The notes beneath the pieces were generated by a model, which did no database searches, was not told the origin of the DNA, and was given only the letters and a program-made list of their open reading frames with translations. Positions 1-7,411 of a stretch of 64,000 bases of DNA are shown one piece after another. Source of the DNA: JACDAN01 sp963827705. GTDB lineage: Bacteria > Actinomycetota > Thermoleophilia > Gaiellales > Gaiellaceae. The stretch is taken from contig CAWHBN010000005.1 in NCBI GenBank assembly GCA_963827705.1, positions 62,001 through 126,000 of the forward strand, read 5' to 3'. The first letter of the stretch is position 1; each line of letters opens with the position of its first letter. The position numbers and the translations under genes were made by a program.

Positions 1-9
1 CCTATGTAA

Positions 10-1932
10 TCAGAGCGCCTGGGGGTCGACGTCGACCGTCGCGCGCACCCCGGCGCGGCTCATCGCAGGCGCGGCCGCGGCGAGCAGCTGCGCCGCCCGC
101 GAGGCGACCGGCCGCACGCGGTCGGTCTTCACGAGGAGCTGCGCACGATGCCGGCCGCGGAGTCGCAAGAGCGGCGCCGGACCGAGGACGTCGGCGCCGT
201 CGAGGCCGGCGCCGATCTCGCCGAGGAGCTGCATCGCGTCGCCGGGCTCGCGGCCGTCCGCCACCACCCGGACGAGGTGGCGGAAGGGCGGATAGCCGAG
301 CTCCCGCCGGCGCTCGAGCTCCTCGGCCAGGAACCGCGTGACGTCGTGCCGCGCTGCGTTCACGATCGGCCGTGAATCGGGCTGGAACGTCTGGACGATC
401 ACACGGCCCGGCGCATCCCTGCCGCTCCGGCCGGCCAGCTGGGTGACGAGCTGGAAGGTTCGCTCCTCGGCCCGGAAGTCGGGCATCCCCAAGCCTGTGT
501 CGGCGTCGACGACGGCGGCAAGTGCGACCCCGGCGAAGTGGTGTCCCTTCGCGACCATCTGGGTGCCGACGAGCACGGCTCGGTCCGTCTCCGCGAAGCG
601 CCGCAGCGCCGCAGTCAGCTCCGCCGGGCGGCGAATCGCGTCGGCGTCGAGCCGGATCCGCTCGAGGCCGGGCACCTTCTCCGCGAGCTCCTGCTCGAGC
701 CGCTGGGTTCCGGCCCCGATGCGCGCAAGCTCGGGCGAGCCGCATGCAGGGCAGGCCTCGCCCATCGCCTCGACGCGGGAGCAGTGGTGGCAGTGGAGCC
801 GCCCGTCGGCGTGGAGGACGAGCGCAACGTCGCAGTTGGGACAGCGGCGGGTCAGCCCGCAGGCGCGGCAGTGGACGGCCGGCGCGACGCCGCGGCGGTT
901 GAGGAGCAGGATCGCCTTGCCTCCGTTCTGCTCAACGGCGCCGAGCTCCGCGAGGAGCGGTGCCGAGAGCGGATAGCCGGCCTCCCGGCGCAGGTCGACG
1001 ACGCGGACCGGCGGCAACGGGCCCGCGAGACGGCCTCCCAGCTCCAGGCGCTCCAGCCGTTCCCAGCTCTCCGGCCTCGGCGTCGCGGTGCCGAAGATCG
1101 CGACGGCACCTTCGAGGGCCGCCCGCTTCGCGGCGACGGTGCGTGCGTCGTAGCGCGGGTCGGCCTCCTGCTTGTACGAGGCGTCGTGCTCTTCGTCCAC
1201 ACAGATCACGCCGAGTGGCGCGACGGGCGCGAAGACGGCCGAACGGGCGCCGACGACGATCGGCGCCGCCCCGCTCGCGATTCGCACGCGCTCGTCCCGC
1301 CGCTCCGCCTCCGTCAGCGACGAGTGGAGGACGGCGACGCGGTCGCCGAACCGCGCGCGCAGACGGCCGACGCTTTGCGGCGCGAGCGCGATCTCCGGCA
1401 CGAGCACGATCGCGCCCTTTCCACGCTCGAGCGCCGCCGCGCAGGCCTGGAGGTAGACCTCGGTCTTGCCGCTGCCGGTCGCTCCGTGGAGGAGGACGTT
1501 GCCGCCGTCGCCGTCCAGCGCCTCGACGATGCGCGCGAGGGCTCGTGCCTGGCTCTCGCTCAACTGTGCGGGCTCGGCCTCTCCACCGAGCGAGTCCCGT
1601 TCCGCCGGCTGCGGCCGCTCACCTCGCGCCTTCCGCTTCGGCGGCGCCACCAGCTCGAGCGCCCGCGCCGGCGTCGAGCCGTAGTAGTCGGCGACCCACA
1701 GAGCGAGATCGACGAGCGGCTCCGGCAGCTCGTCGACCACGTCCCCGACCGGAGCCGCCTTCACGCCCTCGGGCGGGCTCTCCTCCAGGCCGACGACCAC
1801 CCCGCGCCGCTTGGCTCCGGCGAAGCGAAGCGAGACCACCGCGCCCTTGCCGACCTCGGGCGGAACCTCGTACGTGAACGGCCGCGCCACCGCCCGCGAC
1901 GAGACGAGCGGGTAGACGGAGGCGTAGGGCAC
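10..1932 (-). CDS. priA: Primosomal protein N' (PriA helicase)
   Basis: Replication-restart helicase that reloads the replisome at stalled forks. The 640-residue product has an N-terminal DNA-binding region, a Walker A motif GATGSGKT near residue 150, a DEEH Walker B motif, and the PriA zinc-binding insert with paired CxxC clusters (CRAC, CPNC, CHHC, CPAC) in the C-terminal half. Length fits actinobacterial PriA. The start is GTG at 1932, chosen because a TACGGT hexamer lies six bases upstream, as in other leaderless genes of this window. Actinobacterial PriA often lacks helicase activity; whether this one is active cannot be told from sequence. Transcribed divergently from the iron cluster. 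Confidence 0.95.
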   Translation of the reverse strand: MPYASVYPLVSSRAVARPFTYEVPPEVGKGAVVSLRFAGAKRRGVVVGLEESPPEGVKAAPVGDVVDELPEPLVDLALWVADYYGSTPARALELVAPPKRKARGERPQPAERDSLGGEAEPAQLSESQARALARIVEALDGDGGNVLLHGATGSGKTEVYLQACAAALERGKGAIVLVPEIALAPQSVGRLRARFGDRVAVLHSSLTEAERRDERVRIASGAAPIVVGARSAVFAPVAPLGVICVDEEHDASYKQEADPRYDARTVAAKRAALEGAVAIFGTATPRPESWERLERLELGGRLAGPLPPVRVVDLRREAGYPLSAPLLAELGAVEQNGGKAILLLNRRGVAPAVHCRACGLTRRCPNCDVALVLHADGRLHCHHCSRVEAMGEACPACGSPELARIGAGTQRLEQELAEKVPGLERIRLDADAIRRPAELTAALRRFAETDRAVLVGTQMVAKGHHFAGVALAAVVDADTGLGMPDFRAEERTFQLVTQLAGRSGRDAPGRVIVQTFQPDSRPIVNAARHDVTRFLAEELERRRELGYPPFRHLVRVVADGREPGDAMQLLGEIGAGLDGADVLGPAPLLRLRGRHRAQLLVKTDRVRPVASRAAQLLAAAAPAMSRAGVRATVDVDPQAL

Positions 1933-1938
1933 CGGCTG

Positions 1939-1944
1939 ACCGTA
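1939..1944 (-). promoter_or_regulatory. Candidate leaderless -10 box of priA
   Basis: On the minus strand TACGGT ends six bases before the GTG start of priA. It matches the TANNNT -10 pattern recurring before first genes in this window; no convincing -35 is seen. Confidence 0.5.
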
Positions 1945-1971
1945 GCCTCAGAGCAGGTCGGCGGCGTCCTT

Positions 1972-2055
1972 GTAAGGTTTCCCTGCCAATGGGAGCGAAC
2001 CGGCCTGTCCAATCTTTGTAAGGTGACCCTTACTACCCGAGTAAGCCAACCCTAC
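1972..2055 (+). promoter_or_regulatory. Three tandem IdeR/DtxR-like boxes upstream of iron cluster
   Basis: Three related sites lie just before the lipoprotein gene: GTAAGGTTTCCCT (1972-1984), GTAAGGTGACCCTTAC (2018-2033, a perfect 6-4-6 palindrome) and GTAAGCCAACCCTAC (2041-2055). The TAAGGT half-site matches the TWAGGT half of the known IdeR/DtxR iron box. A DtxR-family gene sits at the end of the same cluster (6257-6946), so iron-dependent repression of the cluster is a natural inference. The third copy lies directly before the Shine-Dalgarno AAGGAG of the 2067 gene. Confidence 0.5.
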
Positions 2056-2066
2056 AAGGAGACCAC

Positions 2067-2520
2067 ATGAGGAAGACGTTCCTGCTCCTGATCGTCCTGC
2101 TGGGCCTCGTCGCCCTCACGGTGACGGCCTGCGGCTCCGACGACGACTCGTCGCCGGCCGCCGCCACGGCGACCGAAGGAGGAAGGCGAGGAGGAAGGCG
2201 AGATCACGGCCGAGGAGGCTGCCGCGGAGATCGACGAGATCAAGCGGATGCTCGACGAGGGCCTCGCCCAATACCAGGACGGCGACCAGGAAGCGGCCGA
2301 CACGACGGTCGGAGACGCCTACCTCGAGCACTTCGAGAAGGTCGAGCACTCACTCGAGGAGCGTGACCACGAGCTGATGGAAGAGCTCGAGCACCGGATC
2401 AGCACCGAGATCCGGGACGAGATGAAGGACGGCGCATCGGCCGACGAGGTCGCAGCGCTGGTCGAAGAGACGAAGGCCGAGCTCGACACGGCCAAGGCGA
2501 AGCTCCAGGAGGCCCAGTAG
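2067..2520 (+). CDS. Secreted lipoprotein related to the FTR1 extracytoplasmic domain (frameshifted)
   Basis: The product starts with a lipoprotein signal peptide: basic MRK, a hydrophobic core, and lipobox VTAC with Cys about residue 23, followed by a Ser/Asp-rich linker. A one-base insertion near 2176, in a GGCGAGGAGGAA repeat, breaks the frame; the rest is an acidic helical domain of about 110 residues. It contains AYLEHFEKVE and an EIRD..DGAS stretch that align with AYLDHFEHAE and GIRDGEPV in the N-terminal domain of the adjacent permease, so it is probably a free-standing copy of that domain. The start ATG has a clear AAGGAG five bases upstream. Likely function is presenting iron to the permease; this is inference. 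Confidence 0.75.
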
Positions 2521-2522
2521 TC

Positions 2523-3746
2523 GTGAGGCTCCTCCTGCTGTTTGCCGCAGCGGCCGCCGCGCTCCTGGCGCCGGCGGTCGCTCGCGCCGACGACGCGCAG
2601 TTCGCGGAAGCACGCGCGCAGGTCGAAACGGCACGGCAGCTCACACAGGAGGCGTACGACGCAGCGAAGGCCGGGGACCGCGAGCGTGGCTACCAGCTCG
2701 CGCGCACCGCCTATCTCGACCACTTCGAGCACGCGGAGGTGCCGCTCCGCCTGCGCGATCCGAACCTCGTGCTCGACGTCGAGTTCGCGTTCGCCGAGTT
2801 CCGGAACGGCATCCGCGACGGAGAGCCGGTCGGCGAGCTCCGCAAGACGAAGGACGAGATCCTCGCCGGCCTCCGCGACACCGATCGCACGCTGGCCGAC
2901 AAGGGGATCGCGGCGCCGCTGCTCGCGTTCCTCTTCTCGTTCGGGATCCTCTTCCGCGAGGGGCTGGAGGCGGTGCTCGTGATCGCGATCCTGCTCGGCT
3001 CGCTGGCCTCCGGCCGCGCCACGGGGTACCGCCGCCCGCTCGGGCTCGGCATCCTCGCCGCCATCGGAGCCACCGTGCTGGTGTGGCTCCTCACCACACT
3101 CGTCCTCGACCTCGCCCCGGTCCAGCGCGAGCTTCTCGAAGGCGTGACAGCAGTGCTCGCGGTCGTCGTCCTCTTCCTCGTCTCGTTCTGGCTCGTTTCC
3201 CAGCTCGAGCAGAAGCGCCGCCTCGAGTTCATGCGGGCGCGCGTGGCTTCGGCGATCGCTGCCGGGAGTGCCCTGGCCTTCGCCGGCCTCGGCTTCACCG
3301 CCGTGTTCCGGGAGGGCTTCGAGACCGTGCTCTTCTACCAGGCGCTCGCGATCTTCGCGGAGGGCCTCGAGCTCTGGGTCGTGCTGGGCGCCGTGACCGC
3401 CGCGGTCGCGCTCGGCCTGGCCGCGTACGCGGTGATCGGGCTCGGCAAGAAGCTGCCCTTCAAGCAGCTGCTCTTCGCGGGCGCGACCACGCTGCTGCTG
3501 CTCTCGGTTGCGTTCGCGGGGAACGCGGTGCGCTCGCTCCAGGAGGCCGGTTGGATCCCGGTCACGCCGATCGAAGGCGAGTGGGCCCGGCTGCAGGTCT
3601 TTCTCGCCGAGCTGACGGGCATCCACCCGACTCGTGAGGGGATCGTGGTGCAGGTCGCGCTGCTCAGCGTCTATGCGGCCGGTGCGGGATACCTCTTCGG
3701 TTGGAAGCGGTTCGGCCGAGCGCGGCCCGAGGCGGCACGGGCATGA
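2523..3746 (+). CDS. efeU: FTR1-family iron permease (EfeU-like) with extracytoplasmic N-terminal domain
   Basis: High-affinity iron transporter of the Ftr1/EfeU family, 407 residues. A signal peptide (MRLLLLFAAAAAALLAPAVA) is followed by about 110 residues of soluble helical domain, then seven or so membrane segments. Both REGLE-type iron motifs are present: FREGLEAV near residue 144 and FREGFETV near residue 262. The start is GTG, two bases after the upstream stop, and the stop overlaps the next ATG (ATGA), so translational coupling is likely. EfeU systems normally work with EfeO/EfeB partners; here no DyP peroxidase (EfeB) is seen and the lipoprotein upstream may play the EfeO role. The operator array upstream suggests iron-repressed expression. 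Confidence 0.9.
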   Translation: MRLLLLFAAAAAALLAPAVARADDAQFAEARAQVETARQLTQEAYDAAKAGDRERGYQLARTAYLDHFEHAEVPLRLRDPNLVLDVEFAFAEFRNGIRDGEPVGELRKTKDEILAGLRDTDRTLADKGIAAPLLAFLFSFGILFREGLEAVLVIAILLGSLASGRATGYRRPLGLGILAAIGATVLVWLLTTLVLDLAPVQRELLEGVTAVLAVVVLFLVSFWLVSQLEQKRRLEFMRARVASAIAAGSALAFAGLGFTAVFREGFETVLFYQALAIFAEGLELWVVLGAVTAAVALGLAAYAVIGLGKKLPFKQLLFAGATTLLLLSVAFAGNAVRSLQEAGWIPVTPIEGEWARLQVFLAELTGIHPTREGIVVQVALLSVYAAGAGYLFGWKRFGRARPEAARA

Positions 3747-5821
3747 GCAGGCTTCGCGTCGGAATCGACGTCGGCGGCACGTTCACGAAAGCGGTCGCGG
3801 TGTGCCCGGCGACGCGCGAGCTGCGGGCGCACGCCGCGGTTCCCACGACCCACGCGCACGACCACGGTGTCGCGCAGGGCGTCGCCGATGCGCTGCGGTC
3901 GCTGCTGACCCGAGTCGACGGGGACTCGATCGAGCTGGTCGCGTTCTCGACCACGCAGGCGATGAACGCGCTCCTGGAGGGCGACGTGGGCCGGGTCGGC
4001 GTGGTCGGTCTCGGCGAGGAGCCGAATCTGCGGCCTGCCCGCAAGCGCACCCGGGTCGGGGCGATCGGTCTCGCGCCGGACCGGAAGCTCGAGACATCGC
4101 ACACCTTCCTCGATGCGACAGGAGGCGTCGACGGTGACACCCTCGATCACGCGCTGCTCGCCTTCGCGCGCGAGGGGTGCCGGGCCGTCGCCGTGAGCGC
4201 CGCCTTCGCCGTCGACGATCCGGATACCGAGCAGTTCGTCTCCGAGCGCGCTGCCGCTCACGGCCTCCCAGCCTGCGCGGGCCACGAGCTGTCGGGCGCG
4301 TACGGGCTGGAGACGCGGACGATCAGCGCCGCGATCAACGCGAGCATCCTGCCCGTCGTCGAGCGCACGACGACGCTCGTCGCATCCGCGCTCGCCGAGG
4401 CCGGGCTCGACGCGCCGCTCCTCGTGCTCCGCGGGGACGGCGGGGCGATGAGCGTCGACGAGTTCCGCCGCCGGCCGTCGTTCACGATCGGCTCCGGCCC
4501 GGCAGCCGGTGTCTCCGCGGCCCTGCATCAGCTCGAGATCAGGGACGGGATCGTCGTGGAGTGCGGCGGCACGAGCTCGAACGTCTCGGTAATCAAGAAC
4601 GGCCGGCCGTTGCTCCGGACGCTTCGGGTGATGGGCCGCCCGACCTGCGTCCGCTCGATCGACAGTTGGGTCGTCGGCGCCGCCGGGGGGAGCATGGCGC
4701 GGGTGGGCCGGCGTCGGCTCGAGGACGTCGGCCCGCGGAGCGCTCACCTCGCCGAGCTCCCGTACGCGTGCTTCGCGACGCCGGAGGAGCTGGCGGATGC
4801 GCGGCTGGAGCTCCGCTCGCCACGGGCCGGCGATCCGGCCGACTACGCGGTGATCTGCGCGGCGGGCGGCGACTTCGCGCTCACTGCGACGTGCGCCGCG
4901 AATGCGCTCGGCCTGGCGGACGGCGCGTATGCGGCCGGCAGCCGTGACGCGGCTCGACTCGCCTTCGCGCCGCTGGCCGAGCGACTGCGGACGACCGTCG
5001 ACGAGGCGGCGACGCGCATGCTCGACGGTGCGGCGCGGCGGATCGCCGACGCGGCCGCGGAGGCCGCGAAACAGCATGCGCTGCGCGACGACGTGCCGCT
5101 GGTTGCGCTCGGGGGCTCGGGCGACGTGCTCGTCGCGCGGGTCGCGGAGTTGCTCGGCAGGCCGATGGTGCGAACGGAGCATCCCGAGGTGTTGTCGTCG
5201 ATCGGCGCCGCCCTCTCGCTCGTGCGCGTCGAACTCGACCGCAACGGCGTGTCCGCGCTGGACGTTCCCGCGCTTGCGACCGAGGCCGAGGCGGCGTGCA
5301 TCGCAGCCGGGGCCGCGCCGGCGTCGATCACGGTGGAGACGGCCTACGACGAGGCGGATCGGATCCTCCGCGCGGTCGCGACCGGCGCCGCGGCGCTGGA
5401 GACCGGCCCCGTCGGGGCCGAGCCGGCCGACGATCGACGCCGGCTCGAAGCCGCTGCGGACGCGCTCGAGCTCGCGCCCGCCGACCTGACGCTGCTGGCC
5501 GCGAACGACTTCTACCGCGTCTTCTCCGAGAACGGCTCCGGCCGGGTCGCCGTCGTGGACGCGCGCGCCGCCATCCCGGTCGCGGAGGACGCCCGATGCG
5601 TCTTTGCCGGCGAGGGAACCGAGTTCCTCGACCGGCTGCGTGTGGAGCTCCGCGAGCACACACGCGAGCTCGGGGTCGCGACGATGCTCCCGCGGGTCGT
5701 GCTCGTCTCCGGCTCGCGCATCCTCGACCTCTCCGATGCCCGCCGGCCCGAGGACGTGCTGACGGCGGCGGAGCGCGCACTGGACACCCCGGGCACAGCC
5801 GTCGCCGTCCTGGCGCGCTGA
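3743..5821 (+). CDS. Hydantoinase A/oxoprolinase-family protein
   Basis: 692-residue member of the HyuA/oxoprolinase-A family, which fold like actin/hexokinase ATPases and power ATP-dependent ring opening or act as activases. The ATPase phosphate-1 motif GIDVGGTFTKA lies at residues 5-15, STTQAMNALLEGDVGRVG near 75, and GAAGGSMARVG and VGPRSAH in the middle. A segment LGGSGDVLVARVAELLG near residue 460 is the C-terminal nucleotide-binding lobe, followed by an unassigned extension of about 200 residues. No HyuB partner is adjacent, which is unusual for a hydantoinase. Start ATG at 3743 overlaps the permease stop (ATGA), placing it in the iron operon. Substrate unknown. Confidence 0.75.
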   Translation: MSRLRVGIDVGGTFTKAVAVCPATRELRAHAAVPTTHAHDHGVAQGVADALRSLLTRVDGDSIELVAFSTTQAMNALLEGDVGRVGVVGLGEEPNLRPARKRTRVGAIGLAPDRKLETSHTFLDATGGVDGDTLDHALLAFAREGCRAVAVSAAFAVDDPDTEQFVSERAAAHGLPACAGHELSGAYGLETRTISAAINASILPVVERTTTLVASALAEAGLDAPLLVLRGDGGAMSVDEFRRRPSFTIGSGPAAGVSAALHQLEIRDGIVVECGGTSSNVSVIKNGRPLLRTLRVMGRPTCVRSIDSWVVGAAGGSMARVGRRRLEDVGPRSAHLAELPYACFATPEELADARLELRSPRAGDPADYAVICAAGGDFALTATCAANALGLADGAYAAGSRDAARLAFAPLAERLRTTVDEAATRMLDGAARRIADAAAEAAKQHALRDDVPLVALGGSGDVLVARVAELLGRPMVRTEHPEVLSSIGAALSLVRVELDRNGVSALDVPALATEAEAACIAAGAAPASITVETAYDEADRILRAVATGAAALETGPVGAEPADDRRRLEAAADALELAPADLTLLAANDFYRVFSENGSGRVAVVDARAAIPVAEDARCVFAGEGTEFLDRLRVELREHTRELGVATMLPRVVLVSGSRILDLSDARRPEDVLTAAERALDTPGTAVAVLAR

Positions 5822-6246
5822 TGTCGCTCTACCGGCAGGCAGGCCGCCGGAGCGGGTGGCTCGCGGCCGCTGTCGTCGTCGCGCTCCTGGTCGGCTTCGC
5901 CATCGGCTTTGCCGTGTCCCGGGCGACGGCCGAGGAGCCGACGGTCGAGGCGGCCGTCGCGAGCGTGCAGGAGGAAGCGGGTGCGACAGCGGATGCACTC
6001 GAGCTCGTCGCGATCCACTACGAGACGACCGAGGCCGCCGCCGGTCAGCAGCTTCAGCGCGCGGAGGAGTCATTCGACGAGGTGCGGCCCGATCTCCAGC
6101 TGCTCTCGCCCGAGGAGACCGCCGACGCCGGCCAGGCGATCGAGAGGCTGGCGACCCTGGTCGACCAGAGCGCGTCGGCCGAGGAAGTCGAGCGTGCGGC
6201 CGAGGAGGCGCGCGCAGCCGTCCGGCAGGCGGCCGGGCTGCGATAG
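5821..6246 (+). CDS. Membrane-anchored coiled-coil protein of the iron cluster
   Basis: 141-residue protein I cannot assign to a family. A basic N-terminus (SLYRQAGRRSG) precedes one transmembrane helix (about residues 13-34), then a long Glu/Ala-rich helical region with heptad-like spacing, probably extracytoplasmic. The start overlaps the preceding stop (TGATG), so it is translated with the HyuA-like gene. Size and acidic helices resemble the soluble parts of the lipoprotein and permease at the head of the operon, but I see no clear alignment. A role in iron capture or in scaffolding the transporter is only a guess. Confidence 0.65.
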   Translation: MSLYRQAGRRSGWLAAAVVVALLVGFAIGFAVSRATAEEPTVEAAVASVQEEAGATADALELVAIHYETTEAAAGQQLQRAEESFDEVRPDLQLLSPEETADAGQAIERLATLVDQSASAEEVERAAEEARAAVRQAAGLR

Positions 6247-6249
6247 CCT
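6244..6249 (+). promoter_or_regulatory. Candidate leaderless -10 box of dtxR, built on a TAG stop
   Basis: TAGCCT starts with the TAG stop codon of the preceding gene and ends seven bases before the dtxR ATG at 6257, the same arrangement as at 40223, 41388 and 49191. Confidence 0.45.
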
Positions 6250-6256
6250 CGTGGGG

Positions 6257-6946
6257 ATGGCGCACGCTGGTCACTCGGTCGACGAGTACCTCGAGACGAT
6301 CTACTTCCTCGCGTTCCCGATCGGGGAGTACAAGCCGCTCACCGGAGGGACCTCCCCCACGCTCGCCTCACGCGTCGCGGAGATGCTCGGCGTCTCGCGC
6401 GCGTCGGCCGGCGAGATGCTGAAGCGAATGGAGAGCGAGGGGCTGATCAGCCGCGGCGAGAACAAGGAGGCCGTCCTGACGAAGACGGGGCGCGCCCGGG
6501 CGGAGAAGGTCGTCCGCAAGCACCGGCTCATCGAGCGGCTGCTCACTGACTTCATGGACTACACGCCCGCGGAGGCGCATGTCCATGCGGACGAGATCGG
6601 CGACTCGTTCTCTGACGACATGGTCGAGCGGATGGCGCGGAAGCTCGGGAATCCCGAGCGCTGCCCGCACGGGTGGCCCGTCGATCCGGCTTTCGAGCAG
6701 GCGGAGAACGACGAGCTCAAGGCGCTGGCGGAGCTGGACGAGGGACAGGCCGCGACCATCGTCCGGCTCGCGGAGCACGACGGCGATCTCCTCCACTGGT
6801 TCTACGACCAGGGCTTCGAGCCAGGCCGTGAGCTGCGGCTGACCGCCGCTGATCCCGCCGCCGGTAGCTTCCGCGTGCAGCTGAACGGCCGCGAGGAGAC
6901 CGTCGCGGAGAAAGCGGCCGCGGGGCTCTTCGTCAGGCCTTCGTAA
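6257..6946 (+). CDS. DtxR/IdeR-family metal-dependent transcriptional regulator
   Basis: 229-residue repressor with all three DtxR-family domains: N-terminal winged helix (SVDEYLETIYFLA, then ASRVAEMLGVSRASAGEMLKRM, residues about 7-75), metal-binding dimerisation domain (HRLIERLLTDFM, HADEIGDSFSDDMVERMARKLGNPERCPHG, residues 85-140), and a C-terminal FeoA/SH3-like domain. Metal-ligand positions His, Asp/Glu and Cys of the family are recognisable (ERCPHG). It closes the iron cluster and is the obvious candidate to bind the boxes at 1972-2055. Whether it senses Fe or Mn cannot be decided. The start ATG at 6257 sits seven bases after a TAGCCT hexamer, so it may also be transcribed separately as a leaderless mRNA. 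Confidence 0.9.
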   Translation: MAHAGHSVDEYLETIYFLAFPIGEYKPLTGGTSPTLASRVAEMLGVSRASAGEMLKRMESEGLISRGENKEAVLTKTGRARAEKVVRKHRLIERLLTDFMDYTPAEAHVHADEIGDSFSDDMVERMARKLGNPERCPHGWPVDPAFEQAENDELKALAELDEGQAATIVRLAEHDGDLLHWFYDQGFEPGRELRLTAADPAAGSFRVQLNGREETVAEKAAAGLFVRPS

Positions 6947-7028
6947 CGGCCAGGAGCCGCGCGAGCGCGGCGGCGTCGAGCTCGCCGCGATTCTTGGCGA
7001 GCGCGATGAGAGCAGCCTGCTTCGTCAT
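6933..7028 (-). CDS. Possible 31-residue small protein (low confidence)
   Basis: A short frame on the minus strand begins ATG (7028) and ends TGA inside the last codons of dtxR. Its codons are strongly G/C in third position (about 26 of 31), which is what real genes here look like. The peptide is helical and Ala/Leu-rich (KQAALIALAKNRGELDAA) with no recognisable family. It could be a remnant of a decayed gene. A weak GAGG lies before the ATG. Confidence 0.3.
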   Translation of the reverse strand: MTKQAALIALAKNRGELDAAALARLLAVTKA

Positions 7029-7117
7029 GGGCCTCAACGTTCGCAGGCGCGCATGATGTTCCTGCTGGAGGGTTTGGCGGAATATTCGCTCGTTGTCAGG
7101 GCGCGATGCTCGTTCCC

Positions 7118-7175
7118 AGGCAAGGACGCAGGGAGCGCCCGTATCCAGCGATACGGGCGCGACTGAGGACGCCGC
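7118..7175 (+). repeat. Interspersed hairpin repeat, copy 1 (possible structured RNA)
   Basis: 58-bp element sharing AGGCAAGGACGCAGGGAGCG and CGACTGAGGACGCCGC flanks with 45425-45484. Between the flanks is a perfect 11-bp stem (7135-7145 with 7150-7160) and a CAGC loop. In copy 2 one pair changes from U-A to G-C and two C-G pairs become U-G, so the stem is kept in RNA although the sequence differs. An outer arm pair (ATGCTCG..CCCAGGC, GCCTGGG..CGAGCA) surrounds copy 1. Orientation is taken from the G-U pairs, which only pair on this strand. Confidence 0.6.
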
Positions 7176-7232
7176 CTGGGGCGAGCAGCGCGGCCTGACG
7201 GCACAGCCGGTATTTCCCAAGCCCTCCTAGCG

Positions 7233-7411
7233 CGAGGGACTGTCCCTCGGCCACGGCCCGCAGGGCCGTGGCCTTCGCGCCGAGAGTGTGACGTTTTCGC
7301 GGCGCGCGCAGCGCGCCGCGCGCGATCGGGCATGCTCGGCGAGCGGCATGCCGACGGAGGCTGTCCCGACGGGACGACCCAATCGGTCGGGGCCGCCTGC
7401 GCCCGAAAACG
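7233..7411 (-). terminator. Hairpin-rich 3' region of metK, probable termination zone
   Basis: Consecutive inverted repeats: CGAGGGAC/GTCCCTCG (7233-7249), GGCCACGGCCC-GCA-GGGCCGTGGCC (7249-7273), GCGGCGCGC-GCA-GCGCGCCGC (7299-7319), a GGCATGC pair around 7329-7352 and GTCCCG-A-CGGGAC (7363-7375). The part from 7292 to 7411 is bracketed by CGTTTTCG and CGAAAACG, the latter touching the metK stop codon. A terminator between convergent genes is the simplest reading. Confidence 0.5.

Larger units (their letters stand above)
6947..7411. other. 465-bp convergent intergenic region between dtxR and metK
   Basis: The longest stretch without a confident gene. It holds the small frame at 6933-7028, one copy of the interspersed hairpin repeat (7118-7175) and a series of perfect hairpins downstream of metK (7233-7411). 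Confidence 0.7.

Noticed and set aside
3671..6274. 867-codon open frame antisense to the HyuA-like gene
   Set aside because: Arg/Pro/Ala-rich composition with no motifs; the plus strand holds a well-conserved family. A typical shadow in GC-rich DNA.
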